Source of the DNA: Batrachochytrium dendrobatidis JAM81
Lineage: Eukaryota > Chytridiomycota > Chytridiomycetes > Rhizophydiales
Assembly: GCF_000203795.2 (NCBI RefSeq)
Contig: NW_006281105.1
Coordinates: 558,001 to 622,000 of the forward strand
Direction of reading: 5' to 3'
Length of the DNA stretch: 64,000 nucleotides
This document shows, in pieces, positions 1-11,373 of the stretch (positions are counted from its first letter, which is position 1; every line of letters begins with the position of its first letter). The notes under the pieces are model-generated. The model was not told the origin of the DNA, made no database searches, and worked only from the letters and a program-made list of their open reading frames with translations. The position numbers were made by a program, and so were the translations under genes.

Positions 1-313
1 AACTCTGCCACTGTTGGTTTTGATCGATCATTGCTACTGCTTGTATATGCAGTGTATACATGTGTGATGTATTGGATATTGGTGTTGTGTATGTTGTTGA
101 ACCTGTTGGATAATATATTGTCATGTCGCATCAAATCACACCATATTTAGAGTGCAATCATTGATTCGTTGGTTTAGTGACTGATTCGACTCACATTCAA
201 CTGTAGTGATTATAAATATGCATTGTTGATCGACACACATATATCAACATGTATCAGACTCGGACATTTACACGATAATTTATCATTCCAAGTCCATCAT
301 TTGATTTCATTGA
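1..313. other. intergenic, no gene recognised
   Basis: I see no coding exon in this stretch. It is AT-rich with some TG-rich runs near 60-110 and lies downstream of the stop codon of the mevalonate kinase gene. It probably holds that gene's 3' untranslated region and perhaps that of a gene beyond the window edge. Confidence 0.5.
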
Positions 314-2142
314 TTATTCGATTAAACAAGCTTGAACTCCTTTACATCCAACTTGTGCTCGAAAGCACTGGAATCCCTCGCATTCAAGAGCATCACAAAG
401 AGTTGATATATCTTTTTCAGTTGTACCTATTGGCAGTAAGCTTAGTAATCTATTGCATAGTGCACAAAAAACTGAAATTGAACCCACCTGGTCGAATTAT
501 GGTCAAGGCACATCCACCTCCACCTGCTCCTGTCAGCTTGGAACGATGACCGTGTTGACTAGTAATCAGTCGAATCAACTCCAGTTTGGGATGGCTGACC
601 CCAAGCCCCACTAAGATAGACTGATTCATATCAACAAGAACCTGTATAGTTATCACAGTTTGATGTAAAACAGTGTTGCCTTAATCTATATACTTTATAT
701 CTTATAAAATTAAACTCACTTCAAATTGCTCGATCAAGTCCAATAATGTAATTGTGTTTTGATCTGTTCACAAGATTAAAAACTCAACAAGTCTGCTACA
801 AACACTGGTTATTTTAAATGTATAATACATATTTTAACATTGTATCATACCATTTTTTAGGCATGCTGAGGTACAGCAATCCGAGATGGCTTGAATGGAG
901 TCCAATAAAGAATTAACAATATATGGAAACTAGATCCAAGTAGATATTTAAAACAAGTGTTAGTTTACAAGTGTGGATTGCCAAAAGTAGTCTTTTAGTC
1001 CATTCACATATAAACACATCAAACGACATGATATCAATCAAGGCCATTGAATTTACTTTCTCACGACGAAGTCGGACTTTTTCTACTTCGTGCTTGGTGC
1101 TTTTTGGAACAGTTGTGTTGGTCAAAATGAATTCGAGCTGTGGAAATCTATGCAATCATAACCAGTAGTATCACCCAAAGCGCATTAAATAGTAAGATCA
1201 GTAGCCATTCCATCACTTTAAAAAACACAAATATCTTACCCTTTTAGTTCTTGAATGCCTTCTAGTTTTGTATATACACGTGCACCACCTACAAGAGATT
1301 TGAAATAAGCTTGGCAAACTAGATTCAACATTACAAAGTACAGCGGTTTCAAAACTTAGATCTGCATACCAAAAGTGCACAGAGAGTTATCAACACCAGA
1401 TGGGTTTCCATGAATGACTTTTTCAGAAATAAATGCCCAGTTATTGATCAGATTCAGATCATGAGAAGAAAACTGATCTGTAGCAGTAATGGGCATCTGA
1501 ATAGTCCCAGAAAAAAGTAAAAGCAATGAAGCTACGCAGACACTGAATGACGCAGATGAGCCCAATCCGGCACCAATGGGTAATGCAGAGGTCACATCCA
1601 AGTGGAATCCAGACCGAACATGACATATTTGCGTGTAGAGTGTCAAGAATGCAGATGCAGATTGTTTAACCACTTCAGAGCAGGTTGCAGGAAGCATGGA
1701 CATCATCATATTCAAAGAATCATGCTGAATTTTCAAGGGTAATAAAGTGGCATGTGCTATAATAATACCAACAAGATGCCATGAGTATATTTGTCATGAA
1801 TGTGTTGAGCCATATTAGCTGCACTTGTTAAATCGAGATAATCACTCACGTATTTCATTAAACAATAAAACAGACCACTTGAACACAAAATCCAAATCAG
1901 GCAGACTCAGAGTAATAAAGTCGGATATAGGACGGATAGTTGCAGTTGTTCTTAGATCAATGCTGGCAGCGATTGCACTCTAAACACCCATTACAGCAAT
2001 AAGTTTAAAATGATGGCAGCCGCTCGAATAGTAGAAAGCAAACAACCTTTCCATAAACAACAGCGTGTTCACCAAAAATAATAGCCTTTCCAGGAGCAGA
2101 GACCAAATACGATCTTTCACAAGGCAAACGAGCAGCGGACAT
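314..2142 (-). CDS. ERG12: mevalonate kinase (GHMP kinase), spliced
   Basis: Phosphorylates mevalonate to 5-phosphomevalonate with ATP in the mevalonate/ergosterol pathway. The first exon (2142 down to about 2045) encodes MSAARLPCERSYLVS followed by APGKAIIFGEHAVVYGK, the family's N-terminal signature. The exon at 1736-1360 carries the ATP-binding GHMP loop PIGAGLGSSAS and the HGNPSGVDN segment. The exon at 656-497 holds the C-terminal glycine-rich motif KLTGAGGGGCALT. A donor GTGGGT at about 497 joins an acceptor ending ATAG just above 426, adding a last exon that reads ECEGFQCF and ends at TAA 316-314. Without that splice the frame would run to a stop at 450, but the spliced tail fits the family better. 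The start codon is 174 bp from that of the divergent citrate synthase gene. Identity is secure; interior exon ends are approximate. Confidence 0.93.
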
Positions 2143-2316
2143 TTATCGTATTAAAATACGAATTCAGTCAAAATGAAATCAAAATGGAATCCAAATATAG
2201 AGACTGACCACTATATACGGCAGTGTCAATATTTTGGGGTCTGTTCTCTATTTGAACACTCGTGCAGTTGACCATTTCGATTATATCTGAATCTACCCAT
2301 TCATCCTACTGCATTC
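2143..2316. promoter_or_regulatory. divergent promoter of mevalonate kinase and citrate synthase
   Basis: Only 174 bp separate the two divergent start codons (ATG 2142 on minus, ATG 2317 on plus), so both core promoters must share this interval. I see no TATA box or E-box that I would single out. Both products belong to acetyl-CoA-related metabolism. Confidence 0.55.
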
Positions 2317-5303
2317 ATGAGTGTTACTGCTGGTCGTTGGTAACTGTCATGATGATTAAAAATATATATTCTAAACTTTAAATAATCATGTTATCATGGC
2401 TCATTTGGGTCAAGTCGATATGATCATCTGGTTTATTTTTAGTGTTCAACATATGCTAATCTATGGCAATTATTGCTGTAATCTGATAAACTGCTGTTTA
2501 TTCTAGCTTGAAAGTAACAGACAATCGATCTGGTGAAACGACTTTTGTTCCTGTCAAGGATGATACTATTGACACGACTGCATTTGCTAAACTTGGCTTG
2601 ACAGCATACGACCATGGATATATGAACACTGCTGTTTGTCGCTCTGCAATTAGGTAATGGCTACGTCAAAAGTCTATACAGTTAGTTTTAAGCTTTAATT
2701 GCTGATTTGCATTGATACCTACTTGTTTATTCTAGTTATATCGATGGTGACAAGGGAATTCTTAGATATCGTGGATACGACATTGAAGAGTTGGCAGAAA
2801 AGTCCACTTTTTTAGAAGTCGCCTATCTTCTTATATTTGGCGAACTTCCTTCTGGTGATCAGTTGGAGGTAAGAGTAGACTAGTATTGTGCTCTGTCAAT
2901 TCTGGTGTGACGAATACCAATTCGGTGGATTAAAAACAAGGGTCTACTAATTGAAATATACTCGAAGCCTGTTAATACAACTAATACCTGCATGTATTTC
3001 CATATGCTGGTTTAAAGAAATGGACTACTCGCGTACAGAGGCATACATTTATTCACGAAAACATGATCGACTATCTAAAGGTTGGCTAGTTACTTTGGAT
3101 TTACACTTATGTTGCAACCCTTGTAGATTGTAAGATTCTCAATCTCATGCATCAATACAAGCTAATTTTGACTAATTCAAATTTTAGAGCTTTCGTTACG
3201 ATGCTCATCCTATGGGCATGCTGGTTTCTGCTATTGCTGTATGTACCTATATTTGAATTATATTTTGCATTCAAATGTAGCTAACTTGTTTGGGGTATGT
3301 AGGCCATGTCGACCTTTCATCCAGAAGGTAAAGCAATAACTCCAACAGTTGATAATACTAGGCTTCTTCATGATAAATTTTATTCGGATTGACTAATGCA
3401 ACACTCGCATTGCCTATTTTGGTTTACCCGTGTCAATAACCAACTATTTTAGCCAGCACTGCACTATGTGGCGAGGTGGGTACTGTGCTTCTATTCATGT
3501 GGCTTATAAAAACAGTTGGATCTCAATACTGTCTATGCCATTAAAAAACTAATTTTTGGATGAATGTACACAGGATATTTACGAAAATGAATCAATGGTT
3601 AACAAACAAATATTTCGTTGCTTAGGAAAACTACCTACTTTGGCTGCATGTGTGAGTGTATTGCGATACTTAATTGCATTTGTTACGACGTGTATATTCA
3701 TAGACTCTTCATTTCTTGTTGGTTCAACAATAGGCCTATCGTCATCGTATTGGACGAAGTTACAACACTCCGTCCAATGAGCTTGAATACACTGAAAACT
3801 TTTTGTATATGCTTGACAGACTGTCTGAAACAAACTATACACCTCATCCACAGCTGGCTCATGCTTTGGATGTAATCTTTATTTTGCATGCTGACCACGA
3901 GTTAAATTGCTCAACTGCTGCCATGCGTCAAATGGCATCCACGGGTACCGATCCCTTTGTGTGTCTAGCTGGTATGTATAAACCCATTTTTACAAGCAAC
4001 GTTTACTTTTCTAAAATCCATAGTTTTGTATACAAACAATCATAATGTATTCGATAGGTGCTTCATCTGCTCTCTACGGACCTGTAAGTTGGTTTTTCGA
4101 TTAGATAGTTTATAATGTGCACCAACCGAGATTAGGCTAACATGCCATGATTGAATTTTTAACTGAAAACCAGTCACATGGTGGTGCCAACGAAGCTGCA
4201 CTGAGAATGCTCGAAGAAATAGGTAGTATTGAGAAAATTCCCGCGTTTATCGAGGTATGCTTTTAGATGCTGGTTTGTTTTGATTCTGCTGCTTTTAATT
4301 GTCTCACAACCAGTGCATGTATTTTGTATGATTTATAGGAAGTCAAGGCCAAGAAACGTCGTCTCATGGGTTTTGGCCATCGTGTTTATAAAAGCTATGA
4401 TCCTCGAGCCAAAATTCTCAAAAAAGTTGGTGCTATATAAACAAAATACTATGTAAAGCCATGATTTGTAATACTAAGTGATGTGCTGTTATACGGCATG
4501 GTGTTTTATAGATTTCCAGTCAAGTATTTGATATTATGGGCCGAAGCGATCTGGTCAATGTGGCGCTTGAACTGGAAAGAATTGCTTTGAGTGACGGTGT
4601 GCCATACTTATTTAATGTTTTTCATGGTTTATGTTTAGAGTTGCTGATGCTTTTTGCAAATCTACTTGGCGGAATTTAATCTTTAGAATATTTTATCAAG
4701 CGTAATCTGTATCCTAATGTTGATTTCTACAGCGGTCTTATCTACAAAGCTATGGGCTTTCCAACCGACTTTTTTCCCGTTCTGTTTTGCATTGCTCGCA
4801 CTGCTGGATGGCTTGGTAGGTTGAATCAAATCAAATCATAGCCAAAGCCACGATGCTTACTATATCGATATTTACCCCTTTCAATGTGTCATTCTGCAAC
4901 ACAAGCCCATTGGCGAGAACAACTTCATGTACGTGACTTGCTTTGTTGCCTTTTATAGTAATTTGCTACGAATAATGCCACTTTAATTAATACTATGCCT
5001 ATATTATGTTTAAAGGATCGTGTTCCTATTTTCCGTCCTCAGCAGGTAAATGTTCAATACAAGTCAATTTTTTGACAAGATTACTGCTGTATTTCTAAAA
5101 ATAATATGCGTTTTACTGACTGATATTGTTTTATCTAGGTGGATATTGGACAGGAAAAAAGACATTATAAGGAGCGCCTTGGCGATTCGGCAGCTTCTAT
5201 TCTTAATGGAATTCACTCTCGCAAAAACATTCCGCCTTCACACAACTGTGAGCATGTTTTCTATTTATATGGTTTATTATTATTCAAGCTTTTTGCTTTC
5301 TAA
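2317..5303 (+). CDS. citrate synthase, plant glyoxysomal/bacterial-like type, spliced
   Basis: Condenses oxaloacetate and acetyl-CoA to citrate. Exons spell the whole fold: [20 protein letters not shown] (about 2740), [11 protein letters not shown] (about 3200), [12 protein letters not shown] (about 3800), the catalytic His segment [13 protein letters not shown] (about 4173), [16 protein letters not shown] (about 4368) and [18 protein letters not shown] with the catalytic Asp (about 4710). The sequence resembles the glyoxysomal enzyme of plants and bacterial citrate synthases more than the usual fungal mitochondrial one. The short first exon MSVTAGR has no obvious mitochondrial presequence and I see no clear PTS2. 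Unspliced, the frame ends at TAA 5301-5303; a good alternative donor (GTGAGC after AACT at about 5246) with TCTAACC branch site and acceptor at 5329 would give TAG instead, ending the protein in SHN. Either end overlaps the convergent RasGEF coding sequence. Confidence 0.9.
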
Positions 5304-8300
5304 CCACATTCTTTTCTCTTGATCTTCAGAGGCTTCAGGAATGTTTGACAAGATAGTGGCGAGCTCTTCAAGTGGCTTGATCATATATGAAGATTGCTGG
5401 TATCCTACCATTTCCCGTATCACTCCGCTGATGAGCTCGCGTTTACTGAAGTTGATTCTGTTTTGGATATTATCAGGGTTTCCATCTTCCATGTATGTCA
5501 CTGTTGCAATTGGTTAGCTGTTTGATACTATTCACTTTGGATTTTCAATAAATAACCACATCAAACCAACTTACAGTCTATTAAGTATGTTCCTATATCC
5601 GTTTTCAAACAGATTAAAAAATTAGATTCTATTCTTGCACCATGTTTATACAATACTAATATACCTATGTATGGAATACATGGAGGAGTTAATGACCGAA
5701 TACTGGCACGATATTGCTTGTATGATCCTTGTGCCGACATTAATTTTTCCAGCTCAGCAATACGCTAAACGTGTTCATTTAAAAAGGTGAGTGTTGTAAT
5801 TTAAACATTTATGCAAAATTTGGCATACTAAATATTCATACTTTTGCAGATTTGGCAGGAAGCTCCTTGAATGTTTGTTTTAAACGACTGATGGCTGCTT
5901 TGTTTATGCCTGCAATGATGGCCATAAGAGTAGAAAAATTTCCCATAGAAAGCAGATGCTAAGTTTGAAACAGTGTCACACATTTAGCTGGCTTCAAGCA
6001 AAATTGTAATTGTAGCCACAAAACATCTCAATACCTGAGATATATCTATTAGTTTACCGAGCCGTTCAGCTCTCAGTTTTGGTGTTTTTCCATCAAGAAT
6101 AGCCTGTTTGAAACAATCCGCATTGCAATGATTAGTTGATTTAAAACTCGAGTAATCATTTCACTGCTCTTGGTGTGTTACAGTTGAAGATTTCTTTTTT
6201 TCTACAGTTTTGTGTATAAACTTTCAATCATGAATACGTACCCATCCCACCCAGCAAGCGACAGCGTTGAACCTTCGAGTCAGGGCAGTGATGCCAGGTG
6301 CACGAGTAATCGCATCCTTTTTGGTCCAGGCTTGGCCCAGCAGTTCCGATGGCTAAAAGTTTAAAAAACACAATTAAACGCATCAACTTTGAATTAGGCA
6401 AGAACGGCTAGATACATTGTATAGATTTGGGTTTAAGCAGGACCAAGAGCCTCACCATGATAACAAAAAACAAGTACTCTTCAATCATTGTCAGTTGTTG
6501 TGCTATTTCCTCTGCTGAGTATCCAAACACAGTTCCGTTTGGGTCTGATCGAACAGTGACTGTGGCTTTCCAAGAAGAAAGTAGTTGATTAGTGGTCGAC
6601 ATTGCGGATCCATCAGACTGTATGTAACCGTGTATTATTCACAAAAATCGACAACAAATACATAAGCACAAAGTATGGTATTAACAAGACAAGTATACAA
6701 CAGAATATAGCTTTATAAATCTATTCGACACAATAAGATGGCAAACAACTCTGAATATCAGCCAGTATAAATAGTGATACATACAAGTTTGAAAATGTTT
6801 TTGCGTATCTGCTTTGCCATGGATGCGTGCTCAAAAGCAAGCACTGTATCAATAAAATAAAGAGCGTCTTTGCATATTTTTTGGCCGTGTTGGGGATGCA
6901 CAAAATCCCATGTGTATTTTTTGCTCCATTGAAGCAGCACATTACACACTCGAAGTTGAACTGTTGTGCGAAACTTGTCAAATTCTGGCCACGGGAGATT
7001 TTTATGGTTAGGTACCGCATATCTACAAAATTAAAATTAAATCAGAAATATGTAGTCAGAACAATGTCATTAAAAAGCTCAACTATTTGAAAGCATGTAT
7101 AACCAAAACTCTGTCATCAAAAATAATCAATCCGTGTATACCTGTCATTTAGTTTTTGTAGCAAAATTTCCGAAGTAGTAAATGATTGATAAGTCAATAG
7201 AAACGTCTTGACAAAATCCAGATCTGTAAAAAATATGAAAATGGCAAGATTAGCAAAACCTTGCTCAGCCTGACATTCATTTAAACAATTGACTTACAAG
7301 CGGTTGTTCCTTGACCTTTCTCTTCGGTCAATTTTTCAACCAATTTGTTTAGTGTTGCCGATAAGATGCGTGATGGCTCAGTCACATCCATTTGAATCGT
7401 GTCGGGAGTCAATACCTCATCCCAAACACTCATGTCAGTATTTTCCCCGTATACCTACAACGTTTAACACAGTACAAGATTAGCAAAAAAAACCCCTTGG
7501 CAAAATACTCCAGGCATTTTTATCGGTTTATATACTTGCATTTTTGCTGGGATGGGTTTTCCAAACGACAAAAATCTTTGATCCAAAAGGTACACCTTGA
7601 CTCAAAAACGACATGGAGAGATCCAATTTGGTTTGATTTACGAGCTGAAGTTGACAAAATTCACTGTATCGTATACCCAGTCTTCTACAAAAATAATGCA
7701 CAATGGAGCTAAGTGGTTCTGAAAAATCAACTTCGACTTCAATTTCTACCGAGTTTGATTCTGTTGATTCTACTTTAAACGCAGAAATCAAGGCCTTTTG
7801 AGAAGTCAGTCTGTATCGTAGCTTGTCTGTGCTTGAGATATCTTTGATGACATTCCATAAAACCTCTGTATCTTTTAGTTTTTCATTCGTTGGGAGGTAG
7901 AGAGAGTATGATTCGTGATTGGCGTTTTGAGTTTCCTGTTCAAGTTTTTTTAGCATGGAATGCACGAGCATTTGCTTGTCTACGGGAATATTCAAATTTT
8001 CATTGGGAGTTTGGATTGCTACAAATTGATATTGAATGCAAAAGTGAATGCTCTCCTACATAGGTCGCGTTTTTAACAGCGATCAATCCATTACAACAAA
8101 TAGATAGGCTGTCAGATTACGCACAAATTATCCAGAGCTAATGCAATCGCTTATTTAATGAACAAAATAGTTTAATAATGGAAGCAAAATCTCACTGTTT
8201 TGGCCATAGCGTATGATTCAATCACTGCGTCGGGCTGCATCCAACTGTCTGTCGATGTAATAAACAGGCCATATTGTCCATTGGTATATAGTTTGAGTTT

Positions 8301-10366
8301 TCTGTTATGAAGTTGGCATTGAACCATTGCCATGACATCTATTTGCCATATTTTAATAGTAGAATGTAAGATTATCATTATATACAAGGAGGCTGTGAAA
8401 ATACACAGAATCAAGATTATACCGGAAACTAGCAAACTTGGTAGAACTTTAATGGCAATCTTTTGATCAAAATCAGGTAGGTATAAGCGGAGCAGAAACT
8501 CATTTACAAGTGCCCGTAGCTCCAAAATTGTCTATCAATATCAGTCAAAAACAAGGATGTGGTATCAAAATAAGCAATCTTGATACATGTTACGAAACAT
8601 CACACTAATTCCTTCAATCTTACATCTGTCGTAAAGTTGTATGAAAACAAGGTTTTTGTTTCATCCAACCACATTCCAAACCGTGGACAATATAGCCCCC
8701 AGCGCTCCTTTTTGTCTAAATGTGTATCCGAGTCAGGGTTACGAAGCATCGCGATTGCATGGGATACCAAAAAATCAAAATTGTATTCCAGATGGATCTT
8801 TGTTGACCGTGCAGGGATTGAAACTAAAACTACTCCAATATCCAAAGTATACTTTAAAAGTAATTCATCCTAAACATTTAACCACGACAATATGCAGTGA
8901 GCAAACAATCTAGTATTATTTAAACAAAAGCCAATGAGCAGTCAACATGATTACCCCCTGCTTGATATCATAGATTGCAAAATTGCTATCGGGATTGAGC
9001 CAAACCCTAAGACCCGGTGAATTGTAATCCACCTTTCCTAGTACTAATAAAGATAAATCTGATATCATATCTATGTCATTGGCAATCGACTTTTCAGCTT
9101 TTATATCCTGAACAATTGTGAAAATCGCATCCTTGACCAGTGTATCCAAGGTTATTTTTGTATTGATAAACGACTGCCGCCAGCACACATTTACTTGAAC
9201 AGGCTTGTTTGATACTTCTTCTACCAAAACAGTATTGGAAAACACTCTAAATGCATCTACACCTAAAATTGATTCTTCAACTATTTCAATACAAGGCATT
9301 TGGTTGATTAAATTAGTGTTTTACGTTTAAGCTTATTGGCAAATCTTTTTGTTGATTTGCAAGAAACTGCCAAACTGTTGCACTATCTAGATATTATATC
9401 ACAGTAGCGCGTGGCATGCATCAATACCTGATTCGGATTGACTCAATTGAGTTTGAGTTGGATTATAAGAATCAGCAAGGTCTTCTTCTGTGTAGTTTTA
9501 ATGCAGGGTCAAGGTTAGTGTCACTCGATACTTGGTGTATTAAATAGCAAGCATTCTTTCCTTTTTTCCGATCGGAATGCGTTCGGTGATGGCCTTTTGT
9601 ATTAAATATAGTACCAAAACTTCCTCGTAGCGAAATGTCTGAGATGTTGGACGAAGATGCACCGTATCTTTTTTCCATTTTCTTTGATAGAGCCGAGCTA
9701 GATGTACTAGATCCGTATTTTGAAAGTTCATCCAAACTCTTTTTTTCGTCTTTTGAATGCTTATCTAATATTGAAATACGTTAACATGGTATACTGGCAG
9801 CGTTTACTATGGCTGGAGTCTTGCACAACCATTCCAGTAGTGAAATTTGGAATGAAAGCTATACATACCCTTTGATCCCATGACTAGTCGATTTGTTGTT
9901 GTAGCAAACCATCCATACTTTTTAAATCCTTCAGCCGTATCAGTGTTGTGATTTCCTACCTTTGGGTTAGTCATACCCTGGAAATCATCGAGTTTGGCAG
10001 ACTGTGGGTGATCAAATCTACGTGTCAGTAAGTTTCAGAATCAACCTTCGCGTTACATTTTAGCATGCCTTGGAGTTTAGATTCCAATATGATAAAACAT
10101 ACCTTGAGTTCATCAAGACTGGCATGCCGTAGCTCTGAAAGGTTATCAATATGGGCAGAGATGGAGCCAAAGCTGGTATTGCGAGGAATAATAGAATAAT
10201 CTATTTTCTGTTGCACCTGGTCAGCATCGCTCCAGTCATGCTCGTCAGCAAGTGTTGGACAATTACTTGTGCGTCGTCGATTAATATCTTCGCTGGACAT
10301 GATTTGGTTCATTGCAGGCATGCTCATGGAAAGCACTATATCGGCTTCCTCATCATTTGAATCCAT
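5280..10366 (-). CDS. Ras guanine-nucleotide exchange factor with talin-head/ubiquitin-like modules
   Basis: Predicted to load a Ras-family GTPase with GTP. The C-terminal half has a RasGEF_N region (about 7470-6720, with LPWPEFDKFRTTVQLRV) and a CDC25 domain: KPSELLGQAWTKKDAI (about 6350), TALTRRFNAVACWVG (about 6280) and FSKRELISGVIREM (about 5450-5400). The protein ends [12 protein letters not shown] at TAA 5282-5280. Upstream lie several ubiquitin-like stretches: one at 9299-8930 (LRVWLNPDSNFAIYDIKQG), one at 8840-8590 with GLYCPRFGMWLDETKTL, which matches the talin F0 pattern 'GLFLSDDDPKKGIWLE', a following F1-like piece at 8520-8200, and another at 7995-7530 ending SKIFVVWKT. The N-terminus (ATG 10366) is Ser/Asp-rich and likely disordered. 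Domain order is secure; several exon joins in 10025-9470 are not. Confidence 0.85.
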
Positions 10367-10642
10367 AGTTTTATTAAGAGTCGGCTACAAAAATTAAACT
10401 TCAACTGATAAAACTCAGTCAGGTATATAAAAATGTATTTTTAATAGTTAGATTGGCGCTGCTGTTTTATGCAAGATGCAATTATACTCGTTTGGAAATG
10501 CTTTCTCGTGACGAGCCTCGTTTTCAAAAACTATCTAGTCCATTCATTGCATCACGTGTTTAAAATCTGAGCAATTTGCATTGTATTGTTTTTATAAATC
10601 TCGAGTTTGGTCAACACTATTACCAAACTTACACCCAATACT
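10367..10642. promoter_or_regulatory. divergent promoter with TCACGTG at 10552-10558
   Basis: This 276-bp interval separates the RasGEF start codon from that of the cortactin-like gene. It contains TCACGTG, an E-box of the kind bound by bHLH factors such as Cbf1, 85 bp upstream of ATG 10643. The same motif recurs upstream of several other genes in the window. Function is inferred from sequence and position only. Confidence 0.45.
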
Positions 10643-11093
10643 ATGTGGAAATCAACAGCTACCATCACGAATAAATCAAATACTGTAGAAAACGCAGTTT
10701 CTATTGCACAAAACAATGAGGATGACTGGACATCTGATCCCGATTTTGTGAATGAGATATCAGAAAAAGACCAAAGATGGGGAAAGCAAAAAACTATTGA
10801 AGACAAGAGTCAAAACGCTCAAAAAGACATGGCAGGTAAGCAAATATAGTTTTTTATATTTTCGTGATGGCTTGCTAGATTGATAAATACAATTCCATGA
10901 TGGTTTGCCAGATTTGCGCGCCACGGTAGTTGCACACCACGAAACCAAGGTAAAAGCTTGATATTAAAAATATTAAAGTAGATGACATAAGCTAAATCCA
11001 AAATTATATATTGATTTACAGATCAAGAGTCAGTGGGAGAATCAAAATGGAGCATCTGTAAAGCAGAGTTACGGAGCCTCTGTGACGAAATAA
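10643..11093 (+). CDS. small cortactin/HS1 N-terminal-acidic (Arp2/3-binding) protein
   Basis: Three exons (10643-10835, 10912-10949, 11022-11093) join in frame to encode 100 residues. It starts MWKSTAT, reads [19 protein letters not shown], then [11 protein letters not shown], and continues [12 protein letters not shown]. This follows the start of animal cortactin/HS1 closely, including the acidic DDW motif that contacts the Arp2/3 complex and the downstream 'LRENV..H' segment. In cortactin this region is followed by 37-residue F-actin-binding repeats and an SH3 domain; here the frame stops (TAA 11091-11093) just after [10 protein letters not shown], where the first repeat would begin. No cortactin repeat or SH3 is visible downstream before FANCI. 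Role inferred: Arp2/3 regulator or adaptor. Alternative: a decayed longer gene, although all three exons are cleanly in frame. Confidence 0.8.
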
Positions 11094-11373
11094 CGAGGTT
11101 ATGGTCGAGTCGACAGATTCATATTTGAAACCAATTCTGTTCAAATGAAAACTCAATTTAATAAAATGTTTGGCTTGATTTCAACATGGCGAATCTGTCG
11201 CTGTAATTGCAGCTGATGGAAATGCAAGTCCAAACAATTCAATTTTTACAATGAAATCAAAGCACCAATGAGTCACGTGAATACTGAATGATTTTGTACG
11301 AAAATTCGGACATTAAATCTACAAATTGGCTTATATTAAACAGGAATTCATTAGTAGTTTGCAGTCTTAACAG
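11094..11373. promoter_or_regulatory. FANCI upstream region with TCACGTG at 11273-11279
   Basis: This 280-bp gap follows the cortactin-like gene and precedes FANCI on the same strand. It holds TCACGTGAATAC, 95 bp upstream of ATG 11374. I see no continuation of cortactin repeats in any frame here. Confidence 0.45.

Noticed and set aside
2317..2560. Peroxisomal PTS2 at the citrate synthase N-terminus
   Set aside because: The residues after the start do not fit R-[LVI]-x5-[HQ]-[LA], so peroxisomal targeting rests only on family resemblance.
11094..11220. Continuation of cortactin repeats after the small NTA gene
   Set aside because: Reading past the TAA gives RGYGRVDRFIFETNS, which only superficially resembles GYGGKFGVE; no frame shows a second repeat or the conserved spacing.
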